Origin: Melioribacteraceae bacterium
GTDB lineage: Bacteria > Bacteroidota > Ignavibacteria > Ignavibacteriales > Melioribacteraceae
DNA: 64,000 nucleotides
Direction of reading: 5' to 3'
Assembly: GCA_016342755.1 (NCBI GenBank)
Contig: JAEINS010000011.1
Span: 62,001-126,000, forward strand
Part shown: positions 27,070 through 36,293 of the stretch, one piece after another
Layout: every line of letters begins with the position of its first letter
Numbering within the stretch: position 1 is the first letter of the stretch
Notes under the pieces: generated by a model
The model's database searches: none
What the model was told of the DNA's origin: nothing
Seen by the model: the letters and a program-made list of their open reading frames with translations, nothing else
Made by a program: the position numbers and the translations under genes

Positions 27070-27387
27070 CTAATAATGTATAGTTAGCCAAAGAGTTTTT
27101 ATGTTCGGATCGGTCCAGTCTACACGGTGTTTTTTGTGAGCTGGAATTATAAGATAATCGCCCGGTTTAAGAATTACACTTTCTTCATTTTCAAAATCAA
27201 CTTTTGCAGAACCAGTTAATAATACAACAAACTCATTTATTTTTTGATCATACCAGAAATCTGGGGGTGAAGCATGTCCTTCAGAAATTATTCGTTCAAC
27301 AATAAAATCATCTGTTTCTAAAATATCTTCAAAAATTTCATCTTCAATTTTTAGAGGTATATCATCAAAAATGTTTTTAATATTCAT
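27070..27387 (-). CDS. Cupin-fold protein
   Basis: A 105-aa single-domain cupin. Cupin motif 1 appears as EFVVLLTGSAKVDFE with the glycine pattern, and motif 2 as LKPGDYLIIPAHKKHRV. The HRV histidine is present, but the usual H-x-H pair of motif 1 is replaced by HASPPDFWYDQKINE, so metal binding may differ. It is short enough to be a cytosolic sensor or a small isomerase-like protein. It lies 82 bases downstream of the MscS gene with an ATG-proximal GGAG site. No specific substrate can be named. Confidence 0.75.
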   Translation of the reverse strand: MNIKNIFDDIPLKIEDEIFEDILETDDFIVERIISEGHASPPDFWYDQKINEFVVLLTGSAKVDFENEESVILKPGDYLIIPAHKKHRVDWTDPNIKTLWLTIHY

Positions 27388-27469
27388 TAACTATAAACTC
27401 CTTTTCTAAAAATAATTATCGCAAAGTTTGTTTTATTTTTTAAGATAAGCAAACTAAAAGTAGTCTTAA

Positions 27470-28687
27470 TTATTTTTTTTGAACAATAGATCTAAAATCA
27501 TTTCCGGTTGGATTTTGGAATAGTCTTAAATCAAATTCATTTACAATGGCTAAAATATGATCGAATATATCTGCCTGTATGTCTTCATATTCAACCCAGT
27601 TGGTTGTAGTAGTGAAGATATACAGCTCAATTGCTAAACCATTTGGTCCAGGCGCTAATTGGCGTATTAAAAAAGTCATTCCATCATTAATATCTTTCCG
27701 TTTTTTTAGATATTCTTTAAGGTAAGCTCTAAAAGTACCGATGTTAGTTAATCTTCGTTTATCGATGTTAAGAGAATCTTCCGGAATTTCCTTTTTATTA
27801 AACTGATCGATATCAATAAGTTTATTTTCAATATAGTTTTTTAGCAAACCAATCTTTCTAAATTTCTCCAACATTTCAGCATCACAAAACTTAATGCTCG
27901 CCTGATCTAGATATATAGACCTTTTAATGCGTCTGCCGCCGGAAAGCTGCATTCCGCGCCAGTTTTTGAAAGCACTTTCAATTAATTTATAAGTTGGAAT
28001 AACGGTTATCGTTTTATCGAAATTCTGAACTTTTACAGTGTGTAATGCAATATCAACTATATCGCCGTCAGCTCCAAACTGTGGAACTTCAATCCAGTCA
28101 CCAACTTTAATTAGATCATAAGATGAAATTTGAATGCTGGCAACAAACGATAGAATAGTGTCTTTAAAAATTAATAAAAGAACTGCAGTTAATGCTGAAA
28201 CAGCTGATAATAAGGTCCAGGGAGACTGATCAGCCAAAAGCCCTATTATAATTATTCCACCAAAGATGTTAATAATTATTTTTATAATCTGCACGTATCC
28301 TTTTATCGGACGATCTTTGAATTTTTCAAACTTATCATAAATTTCATTTAACGAACTTAAAACGGTATTTATTGCTAATAGAATTAACAGAGCAATTATT
28401 GCTTCTGAAAATTTTGTAAATAATTCTTCTAAACCTTTAAAGTATTGTGCGGAAGAGCTTATAATTAGTAATGGAACTATAAGTGAAATTCTGTTAAGAA
28501 GCTTAGAGCTTAGCAGTATATCATCAAAATCGGTTTTAGTTTTTGAAACAACTTTTTTAATAGCTTTTACTACAATATGTTTTGTAATTGAATACGATAT
28601 TATACTTACTATTAGCAGCAGAATAAATTTTATAATTGTAAATAATAATGGGTTTGAATCAAGATAAATCAACACTTCGTTATACAT
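27470..28687 (-). CDS. MscS-family mechanosensitive channel (YbdG-like)
   Basis: A 405-aa inner-membrane protein with about five membrane spans in the first ~170 residues. The conserved MscS pore/beta domain follows (LIKVGDWIEVPQFGADGDIVDIA, then TIPTY-like VIPTYKLIESAFKNWRGM). The GGRRIKRSIYLD segment and the long C-terminal insert (~250-330) are typical of the YbdG/miniconductance subgroup rather than the small MscS. It likely relieves osmotic stress. It stands alone in its own transcription unit. Confidence 0.85.
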   Translation of the reverse strand: MYNEVLIYLDSNPLLFTIIKFILLLIVSIISYSITKHIVVKAIKKVVSKTKTDFDDILLSSKLLNRISLIVPLLIISSSAQYFKGLEELFTKFSEAIIALLILLAINTVLSSLNEIYDKFEKFKDRPIKGYVQIIKIIINIFGGIIIIGLLADQSPWTLLSAVSALTAVLLLIFKDTILSFVASIQISSYDLIKVGDWIEVPQFGADGDIVDIALHTVKVQNFDKTITVIPTYKLIESAFKNWRGMQLSGGRRIKRSIYLDQASIKFCDAEMLEKFRKIGLLKNYIENKLIDIDQFNKKEIPEDSLNIDKRRLTNIGTFRAYLKEYLKKRKDINDGMTFLIRQLAPGPNGLAIELYIFTTTTNWVEYEDIQADIFDHILAIVNEFDLRLFQNPTGNDFRSIVQKK

Positions 28688-28789
28688 AGTTGCCTCAAGT
28701 TGAATTAGTTCTTTTAATAAAGGAATATTTTGATATATAAATATAAAAAGATTCTAATCTTTTTAATTAGTTAAAATAATAAAAGAGCT

Positions 28790-28797
28790 TACTTTTG
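28790..28797 (+). promoter_or_regulatory. Candidate -7 promoter box of the EamA transporter gene
   Basis: TACTTTTG matches TAnnTTTG 29 bases before the GTG at 28827, the same distance as at the aromatic fusion gene. No -33 TTG is clear. Confidence 0.35.
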
Positions 28798-28826
28798 TAT
28801 CTGAACTTTTCAACTAAAGGGACTTT

Positions 28827-29726
28827 GTGAAAAAAAATTATAAAGCATATATAGCATGGTTATTATTATGTATTATCTGGGGAACAACTTATTTAGCAAT
28901 TAAAGTTGGTGTTTCTGATTTGCCACCTCTTTTATTTGCCGGGTTTAGATGGCTTATTGCTGGTCCCATTTTTTTGATTATTTTATATTTTAGAAAAGTT
29001 GAACTTCCAAGATTAAAGGATTTAAAGCAAATAGCGATTGTGGGCATCTGTTTGCTTGGTTTTGGAAATGGACTAGTTGTTACAGCCGAACAATGGTTGC
29101 CTAGTGGTTTAACTTCGTTGATGTTTTCAACACTACCTTTTTGGGTGGTGCTGGGTGAATCATTAGTTCCAGAAGGAATTAAAATAAATTTAAAAATAGT
29201 ATCAGGATTAGTACTTGGTCTTTCTGGTGTTATAATAGTTATTTGGAAAGATCTAAATTTAAATCAATTTGAAGTTTCTTATTACTGGGGTTTTATAGCA
29301 GCACTTGGTGCAATGTTATTCTGGGCATTTGGTTCAGTTTATTCAAAATATAAAGCAGTTAAAATAAATCCGTTGATGAGTGCATCAATACAAATGATTA
29401 TTGCCGGAGTTGCTCAGACAGTTCTTGGTCTTTCGTTAGGAGAGTTCGCAGAGTTTTCGTTTACAACCGAAAGTTTATATGCTTTTTTATATTTAGTATT
29501 TGTTGCTTCAATATTTGGATATGGGTCATACATTTACGCAATATCACAATTGCCGGTTTCATTTGTATCAACATACAGCTATATAAACCCTATTATAGCT
29601 TTAATTTTGGGATGGTTTGTTTTAGATGAACCACTTTCTATAGAAATACTATTTGCAGCAGTAGTTATACTTCTTGGAGTTTACTTAGTGAAAATGGGAA
29701 GTATTGTAAATAAAGTGAAAAATTAA
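28827..29726 (+). CDS. EamA/DMT-superfamily transporter
   Basis: A 299-aa inner-membrane protein with ten predicted helices in two EamA repeats (WLLLCIIWGTTYLAIKVG at the start; WGFIAALGAMLFWAFGSVYSK opening the second half). This is the drug/metabolite transporter superfamily, which exports amino acids or other small metabolites. It starts at GTG 28827 with AAAGG at 28816-28820. Its stop overlaps the stop of the convergent acetolactate decarboxylase gene by 4 bases. Substrate unknown. Confidence 0.85.
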   Translation: MKKNYKAYIAWLLLCIIWGTTYLAIKVGVSDLPPLLFAGFRWLIAGPIFLIILYFRKVELPRLKDLKQIAIVGICLLGFGNGLVVTAEQWLPSGLTSLMFSTLPFWVVLGESLVPEGIKINLKIVSGLVLGLSGVIIVIWKDLNLNQFEVSYYWGFIAALGAMLFWAFGSVYSKYKAVKINPLMSASIQMIIAGVAQTVLGLSLGEFAEFSFTTESLYAFLYLVFVASIFGYGSYIYAISQLPVSFVSTYSYINPIIALILGWFVLDEPLSIEILFAAVVILLGVYLVKMGSIVNKVKN

Positions 29727-30442
29727 TTTGTTAATTCCAAATCAAATTCCAATTTTGAAGTATAATCTAGTGAAATATTAACACTATCAACTACGCAGTC
29801 TAGCAAGTGCCCGCCGCCCGATAAATCTTTTTTAAGAAAATGGAAATGATATCCCGGAAAGTTAAGTCCTTCTAAGTATTCTGGTATGTAAAACCCGACT
29901 ATTGTACCTTCTGTCGTTTCAAATTCAAAAACTGTCTGTTCTTCAATTACTTTGCTTAATGGAGGATAAGGTTTTGTCTGTGAATCAATACTTCTCGATT
30001 TAATATACTTAAACGATCCTTCAACTTTTACTGCCGCAATCTTATTTGCAGGAATTACATTACTGAGATAGGAATGAAGTTTAGTTAACCGCATATTATT
30101 CTTGAGTGAAAAAACTGTATCCGCGTCAAAAAATTTTACGTTAGCATAAGGAATTTTGACGCTGTCTTCTAAACTTATTACATCGCCGCTGCTTTTAATT
30201 GAATAAAAATTATTATCGAGAATCAGCATTTCACCATCTATATTATTGATAGTGCCTATACCAAAATCACCCTTTTCTTTTAGTCCGCCTATTAATAGAT
30301 TGCCTTCAAAATTCCCGACCAGCAAATCTTCTTTACTTGCATACTGGAAAAAAGTATCCGACTTAGAATGTTCAATTTTAGAATTAAGATTATCCTGTTC
30401 ACAACAGCCGACAAACAAAAAGAGAAAAAGTAAAAATTTCAT
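29723..30442 (-). CDS. budA: Alpha-acetolactate decarboxylase, predicted lipoprotein
   Basis: A 239-aa enzyme that converts acetolactate to acetoin. The family blocks are GDFGIGTINNIDGEMLILDN, the YIKSRS basic motif, QTKPYPPLSKVIEEQ, GFYIPEYLEGLNFPGYHFHF and GGGHLLD. The three zinc histidines (H-x-H and GGH near residue 200) are present. Unusually, it begins with a short hydrophobic segment ending in VGCC, a lipobox-like Cys near residue 13, so it may be anchored outside the cytoplasm. It shares 4 bases with the upstream PH-domain gene (ATGA overlap) and is co-transcribed with it. No acetolactate synthase is nearby. Confidence 0.85.
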   Translation of the reverse strand: MKFLLFLFLFVGCCEQDNLNSKIEHSKSDTFFQYASKEDLLVGNFEGNLLIGGLKEKGDFGIGTINNIDGEMLILDNNFYSIKSSGDVISLEDSVKIPYANVKFFDADTVFSLKNNMRLTKLHSYLSNVIPANKIAAVKVEGSFKYIKSRSIDSQTKPYPPLSKVIEEQTVFEFETTEGTIVGFYIPEYLEGLNFPGYHFHFLKKDLSGGGHLLDCVVDSVNISLDYTSKLEFDLELTN

Positions 30443-31044
30443 TTTTTATTCACTTCCAAAAATTTTCGTATTTCTTTAACTTCTTCTAATAGTTCTTTAA
30501 TTATAGTACTTTCCGGCAAATTTGATATTTCATTACCAGGTTCAGTAGTGCTATGCAGTTTATCGAGTTTCGATTTTAACTTTTCGAATATATCATCATA
30601 ACTAAGCAATCCCGCTAAATTGGCCTCATAACCTGTTGGAGTCTGAGACTGCCCGGCAGTCTGAATTCTTATAGAACCGATATCCAAAAATCTATCGTAT
30701 AACGATCTGTGCAGCTGGAAATCTGTAATAGCTCTGAAAGGAATATTTTGCTGAATCTTAGAAAGAATTCCTTTACAAATAATTATTCTATCAGTTTCTA
30801 TTGAATAGCTTAAATTTTTGATCCATAAAATGTTTAAAGGAACAGAAATAATCCATAATAAAAGTATAACGCCAAGTACTATTGGCCAAATTATAGAACC
30901 AGCTTGGTTATAGCTGACTTTGGGATCAAGAGGAATTAAAATTTGCAATAACAGACCAATAAATAATATTAAACCTGATACACTTCCTATTACCATGAAC
31001 TGCTTAACTAAAAGTTTCCGATCCGGCATAATTCTAGTGTTCAT
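30439..31044 (-). CDS. Bacterial PH-domain (bPH2) membrane protein
   Basis: A 201-aa protein with two membrane helices (residues ~17-35 and ~50-70) followed by a bacterial pleckstrin-homology-like domain of the bPH2/YdbS type (YSIETDRIIICKGILSKIQQNIPFRAITDFQL, broken here by its GIL turn, then DRFLDIGSIRIQTAG). A charged tail with a coiled-coil look (~170-201) closes it. A GAGGAC ribosome site precedes ATG 31044. It overlaps budA by 4 bases; the functional link is unclear. Confidence 0.8.
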   Translation of the reverse strand: MNTRIMPDRKLLVKQFMVIGSVSGLILFIGLLLQILIPLDPKVSYNQAGSIIWPIVLGVILLLWIISVPLNILWIKNLSYSIETDRIIICKGILSKIQQNIPFRAITDFQLHRSLYDRFLDIGSIRIQTAGQSQTPTGYEANLAGLLSYDDIFEKLKSKLDKLHSTTEPGNEISNLPESTIIKELLEEVKEIRKFLEVNKK

Positions 31045-31060
31045 TTTGTCCTCAATTTAT

Positions 31061-31492
31061 TTATTCAATTTCGGCTAATACAAATCGTCCGTCTAATTTT
31101 AAAAACTTAAATACCGATGAAATTTCCTGGTTCCCGCTTTTGAAAGTTATCTTAACATCAATTATTGCCGGAGTTAGTTTATCCGTTGAGTATTTAACAA
31201 TCTCATATTTATCAGAAATTTTTAACATTGCTTTTATCTTTTGTACAGTCCTGTTAACAGCACTTTTTTCTTTGCGGTTATTTATATTGTAAAAAGATTT
31301 GTATTTACGGTCTTTATCAAGTCCGTTATAAGCAATAAGTTTTGCGGCTTCAGAAATATCTTCTTTATTGCAAATATCGAATAATGAATTAGTTGCTGTG
31401 TTTAATTCTTTTTTTTCATTCTCTGTTTGTGCCGAAACTGAAATACTAAAAATAAAAACTGCTAAAAATGTATATTTAATCAATCTGTTCAT
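31061..31492 (-). CDS. Exported protein of unknown function
   Basis: A 143-aa protein with a signal peptide (FLAVFIFSISVSA-Q). The mature part is lysine-rich and mixed helix/strand. The C-terminal half (EIVKYSTDKLTPAIIDVKI then FKFLKLDGRFVLAEI) looks like an NTF2/DUF4878-type cone fold, where small exported proteins often bind ligands. No catalytic residues stand out. It lies in the same direction between the AMP nucleosidase and PH-domain genes, 28 and 16 bases away, and is probably in their operon. Confidence 0.65.
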   Translation of the reverse strand: MNRLIKYTFLAVFIFSISVSAQTENEKKELNTATNSLFDICNKEDISEAAKLIAYNGLDKDRKYKSFYNINNRKEKSAVNRTVQKIKAMLKISDKYEIVKYSTDKLTPAIIDVKITFKSGNQEISSVFKFLKLDGRFVLAEIE

Positions 31493-31520
31493 TAGTTAAT
31501 CCTTTTTTTATGTAATCACT

Positions 31521-32309
31521 TTAATAAATAAAGTGCTTAATTTGTTCCCCTTTTTTATCAATTTCTGTCATTGCGTCAATTCCAATTTCAAGATGAAGAT
31601 CAACATATTGCTGGGTTACTGCTTTATCAGACTCTTCAGTTTTAATTCCTTCCGGAATCATTGGCAGATCGGAAACAAGTAATAAAGCTCCGCGCGCAAT
31701 GTGATTTGTATGTCCAACAGTAAAAATAGTTGCTGTTTCCATATCAATTCCAATGGCGCCTATTTTTTGAAGATATTTCTTAAAATCTTCGTCCCACTCC
31801 CAAAGCCGTCTATTAGTAGTATATATTACTCCGGTTCTGTATTCTAATTCACGTTGAATAATTCTGTTAGAAATAAACTTATGCAGCTTAAATGAAGGAA
31901 GTGCGGGAACTTCGGCAGGCTGATAATCATTACTGGTTCCTTCGCCTTTTATTGCGGCAATTGGCAGAATAAAATGACCTAATTCAGTTGAGTGTTTTAA
32001 TCCGCCGCATTTTCCCAAAAATAAAACTCCTTTAGGATTTCTTGCAACTAGCAAATCCATTATAGTTGCGGCATTTGCGGATCCCATACCAAAATTAACT
32101 ATTGTTAAACCGGCAGAATTAGTTGTAGTCTGCATAGTTTTATCATCACCTTTTATATCACAATTAAACTTTTCGGCAAACTTTGTAACATAATTATGAA
32201 AATTTGTCAGTAATAAATAATCTCCAAATTCATCAATCTGAGTTCCGGTATATCTTGGGAGCCAGTTTTTTGCTATATCGAGTTTTGATTTTAGTAGAGT
32301 TTCACTCAT
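31521..32309 (-). CDS. amn: AMP nucleosidase
   Basis: A 262-aa nucleoside-phosphorylase-fold enzyme that hydrolyses AMP to adenine and ribose-5-phosphate. It is the short, Bacteroidota-style form without the N-terminal regulatory domain of the E. coli enzyme. Visible features are VNFGMGSANAATIMDLL, LFLGKCGGLKHS, the GTSNDYQPAEVPALPS substrate loop, and GIDMETATIF, which contacts the ribose. It overlaps the PAP2 gene by 4 bases. Confidence 0.9.
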   Translation of the reverse strand: MSETLLKSKLDIAKNWLPRYTGTQIDEFGDYLLLTNFHNYVTKFAEKFNCDIKGDDKTMQTTTNSAGLTIVNFGMGSANAATIMDLLVARNPKGVLFLGKCGGLKHSTELGHFILPIAAIKGEGTSNDYQPAEVPALPSFKLHKFISNRIIQRELEYRTGVIYTTNRRLWEWDEDFKKYLQKIGAIGIDMETATIFTVGHTNHIARGALLLVSDLPMIPEGIKTEESDKAVTQQYVDLHLEIGIDAMTEIDKKGEQIKHFIY

Positions 32310-32893
32310 GAAGTTACCTGCGATTCATTTTCAGATTTTTTCGATCTATTTTCAAAATATTCATCTACTTTCAAAGTTATTTTTGCAAATAAATATCCAC
32401 ATGCGACACCAAGAATTCCGCCGGCTAAAATATCAAATGGATAATGAACGCCTATATATGGTCTGGAAAACGCAATTAAAAAGGCTATTGCAGGCAGAAT
32501 CCATTTCATTTTAGGAAATAACATTACAAAATATATTGCTACCGCAAAATTATTTACCGCATGCGATGAAGGAAATGAAAAGGATTTTTTTAATCCGACT
32601 AATAAATTTACATCGTCAAGAGCTACACAGGGTCTTATCCGTTCGAAATAATGTTTAAGAAAGTTACTGCTAAGCTGATCAGAAAAAGTTATTAACAGTA
32701 TAACACCTAAAATAGATATCTTTCCTATTCGTCCTCCTTTTGTCCAAAGAATTCCAAGCATAATAACATAAACCAGATACCAGTGTTTAATATCGGTTAT
32801 AAAGGGGAAAAATTTATCGAAAAGCGGATTTGAAAGAGTATGATTTATAAAGTAAAAGAGATAAATGTCGATAGTATTAAGTAATTCTAACAT
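32306..32893 (-). CDS. PAP2-family membrane phosphatase
   Basis: A 195-aa membrane protein with about five helices and the full three-part PAP2 active site: KHYFERIRP (about residue 80), PSSHA (about 107-111) and SRPYIGVHYPFD (about 143-154). Such enzymes remove phosphate from undecaprenyl diphosphate, lipid A or phosphatidic acid at the outer face of the inner membrane. The lipid cannot be read from the sequence. It overlaps amn by 4 bases and opens this minus-strand group. Confidence 0.85.
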   Translation of the reverse strand: MLELLNTIDIYLFYFINHTLSNPLFDKFFPFITDIKHWYLVYVIMLGILWTKGGRIGKISILGVILLITFSDQLSSNFLKHYFERIRPCVALDDVNLLVGLKKSFSFPSSHAVNNFAVAIYFVMLFPKMKWILPAIAFLIAFSRPYIGVHYPFDILAGGILGVACGYLFAKITLKVDEYFENRSKKSENESQVTS

Positions 32894-33036
32894 TTTTTGT
32901 CTGTTTTTGTTTAAATTATTTACTTAAAAGTTTGTTGTTAAATATAGTATTATTATTTAATATTATTAAGTAAAATATTGTTAGAGCAATTTTAAGAAGT
33001 TATAACTGGTTATTTAAATTTTTTGGAATACTAGAA

Positions 33037-35286
33037 TTGGGAAATACAAAACTAATAATTACCGCAAGAATCCTCTCATTAGTAGCATTTGTTATAGGAG
33101 TAATTACTCTGTTTATTGAATTATCTTTTTATTCTGATTTTACACAGATAGTTGTAATTGGCAGAATAATTCCGATACTAGGTGCTCTTATATGCTTTGT
33201 ATTAACTTTTCTAAAACCTACAAAAAAACAAATTGAAGTTCCTATTCATATACTATTGTTCTCTATTGTAATATCATTTGGAGTAATTACTTTCTTTGTC
33301 CCTGCTAATTTAATTCTGAATTTAGTAATTGGCGCTTCAGTCTTTTTTGCGGTTTCAATGATCTTAAAGATGAGTCTTATAAATCAGTTTACTTCGGCAG
33401 CATATTATTATTTAGTTTTTGGCGGAGTTTTATTCTTAAAAATGGATCTGCTGAAAAACAGTCCCGATTTTCTTTTATGTCTTATTTCTGTTTTAGTTCT
33501 GGGTATTTTAAGCGCGGTAATTAACTTGGCTTTAGGAACACAATTAACGGAAGCAAGTTCATCCTTAAGTAGCGCAAAAAGAGAAGTTCCGTTAGATGAT
33601 TCTGAAAACATGTATCATGAAATTGTAACTCATGCTGATTTTGGTGTGTTTAGATCGTATATAAATGGCAAACTTGTTTTTCACAATCAGGCATTATTAA
33701 AAGTTTTAGGTTATACAGAATCAGAGGATTTGGAAAATTTTAATTTTGGCAAAGAAATTTATGCTAATGAAGATGAGAAAGAGAAATTCCTAAAATTGTT
33801 AGAACGTCAGAAAAAAGTTAAAAACTATAGAATAAAACTTAAAAAGAAAAACGGAGATACACTTAAGGCCAAGATTTCTGCACGGTTAATTCTGGATAAA
33901 GATAATAATCCTTACATGTTTGAAGGAAGTCTTTTAGATATTTCCCAACAGGTTAAAAAAGAGAAAGACAGCAAAAATGCTTTAGAAACATTAAAGAAAG
34001 AAAAGTACAATGCTATTGCCGATATGAAACTGGCTCTTGAAAGAAGTGAAATTAAAACCCAGTTCCTTGCAAGTATGAGTCATGAAATAAGAACTCCTAT
34101 GAATTCTGTACTTGGCTTTTTAACCTTAATAGAAAATGAACTTTTTGAAAGTAAGGAAGAACTTCAGCAGTTTGCCGGAAATGCAAGAACATCTTCTGAA
34201 TCACTGCTCGATATAATTAATAACATTCTCGATATATCAAAAATTGAAGCCGGTAAAATGGAACTTGATGAACAGGACTTCAATGTTTCTGATGAATTAG
34301 CCAAAGCAGAATCAATAGTAATGAGCGGTGCCAAAGAAAAAGGAATAGATTTAATATTCAGTATCGATCCGAAAATCCCATCTTTGGTGCTTGGCGACAA
34401 TACAAGATTCAGACAAATAATTGTGAATCTAATGGGCAACGCGGTTAAATTTACAGAAAAAGGTTCGGTTGAGTTAATTTTGCAGCTTGTTGAATCTGAT
34501 ATAGAAAAAATGAAAATTGAGGGAACAGTAAAGGATTCTGGTCCCGGCATTGCACCGGATAAGCTTGAAAAGCTATTCAACCCGTATTCGCAGGTTAAAG
34601 GTGACAGCCCGATAAAAAATCAGGGTGCCGGACTTGGATTAATGATTTGCAAAGAATTTGTAAACATGATGGGCGGTGATATAAATGTAGAAAGTGAAGT
34701 TGGTGTTGGTTCAACTTTCAATTTCTCAATTTATTTTAAGCAGTCAGCCGGTCAGGAAATTAATATATTTAAAAAAGAAGATCCTGATATTAGCAAAAAA
34801 ACAATTGAGTTAAGTGAACCGGAATTAAAAGAATCGATGAATAATCTTAAAGAAGAATTAAAGGCAGAAAATGCGGAAGCGGCTTTTCCTAGAATTCCTT
34901 TAAGCAGAAGAAGTAAAAAAAGATTGCTCTTGGTAGAGGATAATCCGATAAGTCAGAGTGTGGAGCTTAAATTACTGCGTGAAGTCGGGTATCTGGTTGA
35001 TGCGGTTTCAAATGGCGAAGAAGCAATTATGGCAGTTAAAACCGGTGCGTTCGATCTTGTACTTATGGATATTGAAATGGCTGGTATGGATGGAATTACC
35101 GCGACCAGAGAAATTAGAAATCTTGAAGAAGGTCCAAGTAATATTCCTATTATTGCAGTTACTGCAAACTCGAGTATGAAAGATAGAGAAAGATGTTTAG
35201 CGGCAGAAATGAATGATTATATTGCAAAACCTATTAATATTAATTTTCTAAAAATGACTATAGACAGATGGCTGAATGCTAATTAG
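33037..35286 (+). CDS. Membrane-bound hybrid sensor histidine kinase (PAS-HisKA-HATPase-REC)
   Basis: A 749-aa protein. The first ~160 residues contain about six membrane helices; a PAS domain with C-terminal PAC-like strands spans ~190-315. HisKA follows with the phosphoacceptor in FLASMSHEIRTPMNSVLGF (His near 349), then HATPase boxes (IIVNLMGNAVKF, VKDSGPGI, GAGLGLMICKEFV). A receiver domain occupies ~625-749 (LLLVEDN, phosphoacceptor Asp in VLMDIEMAGMDG near 678, Lys in YIAKP). The start is TTG at 33037. There is no output domain, so signal must pass to another protein, and no cognate regulator or phosphotransfer gene is adjacent. Confidence 0.9.
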   Translation: MGNTKLIITARILSLVAFVIGVITLFIELSFYSDFTQIVVIGRIIPILGALICFVLTFLKPTKKQIEVPIHILLFSIVISFGVITFFVPANLILNLVIGASVFFAVSMILKMSLINQFTSAAYYYLVFGGVLFLKMDLLKNSPDFLLCLISVLVLGILSAVINLALGTQLTEASSSLSSAKREVPLDDSENMYHEIVTHADFGVFRSYINGKLVFHNQALLKVLGYTESEDLENFNFGKEIYANEDEKEKFLKLLERQKKVKNYRIKLKKKNGDTLKAKISARLILDKDNNPYMFEGSLLDISQQVKKEKDSKNALETLKKEKYNAIADMKLALERSEIKTQFLASMSHEIRTPMNSVLGFLTLIENELFESKEELQQFAGNARTSSESLLDIINNILDISKIEAGKMELDEQDFNVSDELAKAESIVMSGAKEKGIDLIFSIDPKIPSLVLGDNTRFRQIIVNLMGNAVKFTEKGSVELILQLVESDIEKMKIEGTVKDSGPGIAPDKLEKLFNPYSQVKGDSPIKNQGAGLGLMICKEFVNMMGGDINVESEVGVGSTFNFSIYFKQSAGQEINIFKKEDPDISKKTIELSEPELKESMNNLKEELKAENAEAAFPRIPLSRRSKKRLLLVEDNPISQSVELKLLREVGYLVDAVSNGEEAIMAVKTGAFDLVLMDIEMAGMDGITATREIRNLEEGPSNIPIIAVTANSSMKDRERCLAAEMNDYIAKPININFLKMTIDRWLNAN

Positions 35287-35308
35287 TAAGTTAAACTGGA
35301 AAACAAAA

Positions 35309-35728
35309 ATGGATATAAAAACTTTAAATTTTAATATTAAAACAAAAGGTTTTTCAGATATAATTGATATAACCAACGAAATAAATAAATGCATTGGTGA
35401 AAGCTTTTTACAAGAGGGAAGTGCTTTAATCTTTGCTCCGGGAGCAACAAACGGAATTACTACTATTGAATATGAACCAGGTTTGCTGCAAGATTATCCC
35501 GAGTTTTGGGAGAAATTAGTACCATCATCCCAGACATACAAACATGATGAAACATGGAATGACCGGAACGGATTTTCTCACATTAGAGCTTCTTTGCAAG
35601 GCAATTCTTTAACAATTCCTTTTATTGATGGAAAAATGATTTTAGGTACCTGGCAGCAGATTGTTTTTATAGACTTTGATAATCGTGGAAGAAATAGAAA
35701 AGTTATTGTACAGGTAACCGGTAAATGA
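35309..35728 (+). CDS. YjbQ/UPF0047 family protein
   Basis: A 139-aa protein of the YjbQ family, with IFAPGATNGITTIEYEPGL and the histidine-bearing segments TWNDRNGFSHIRASLQG and GTWQQIVFIDFDNRGRNR. Members rescue thiamine-phosphate-synthase defects weakly, but their true role is unsettled. The ATG at 35309 gives the family length; an earlier ATG at 35276 overlaps the kinase stop and would add an atypical 11 residues. It shares 4 bases with the LOG-like gene downstream. Confidence 0.85.
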   Translation: MDIKTLNFNIKTKGFSDIIDITNEINKCIGESFLQEGSALIFAPGATNGITTIEYEPGLLQDYPEFWEKLVPSSQTYKHDETWNDRNGFSHIRASLQGNSLTIPFIDGKMILGTWQQIVFIDFDNRGRNRKVIVQVTGK

Positions 35729-36249
35729 GAAAAACGGTAACTGTATTCGGAAGTTCAATTCCATCTGATTGCGATAAGGAATACTTAATAGCTTATGAGT
35801 TGGGAAAAACACTGGCTCTAAACGGCTATGATGTTTGTACAGGCGGTTATCAGGGAACAATGGACGCTGTTTCTAAAGGAGCTGTTGAATATGGCGGTAA
35901 AGCAATTGGAGTTACTGTCGACTTATTTAATGCCAGCCCGAGTAAACATTTAACCAGGGAAGTTGAGTGTTCATCATTGTTCGAGAGGATATTGAAATTA
36001 GTAGAATTGGGAGACGCATATATTATTCTTAACGGTGGAACAGGAACACTTCTTGAATTATCGGTTATCTGGGAATACGTAAACAAAGGCTTAATGAATA
36101 AAAAACCAATTGTCTGCTACGGTAAAATGTGGGATAAAATTGTCGCGTCTATGGAAGAAAGAATTAATGAAGAAAAACGTGAAACCGGTTTGGTAAAATA
36201 CTTAACAGATCTTAATGAATGTGTCGGGTTTATAAGAAACAATATTTGA
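35725..36249 (+). CDS. LOG/TIGR00725-like nucleotide-binding protein
   Basis: A 174-aa Rossmann-fold protein of the lysine-decarboxylase-like (LOG) group. VTVFGSSIPS opens the fold, CTGGYQGTMDAVSKGA binds the phosphate, and NGGTGTLLELSVIWEY replaces the usual PGGxGTxxE. Because this last motif starts NGG rather than PGG, phosphoribohydrolase activity is less certain than for typical LOG enzymes. It overlaps yjbQ by an ATGA junction. Confidence 0.75.
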   Translation: MRKTVTVFGSSIPSDCDKEYLIAYELGKTLALNGYDVCTGGYQGTMDAVSKGAVEYGGKAIGVTVDLFNASPSKHLTREVECSSLFERILKLVELGDAYIILNGGTGTLLELSVIWEYVNKGLMNKKPIVCYGKMWDKIVASMEERINEEKRETGLVKYLTDLNECVGFIRNNI

Positions 36250-36293
36250 GTTTTCTCAATTTGAAATAACAAATCTTAATACATTTCTAAAAA

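Noticed and set aside
34164-34580. 138-codon antisense frame inside the histidine kinase
   Set aside because: Serine-rich shadow of the kinase coding sequence on the other strand; no ribosome site.
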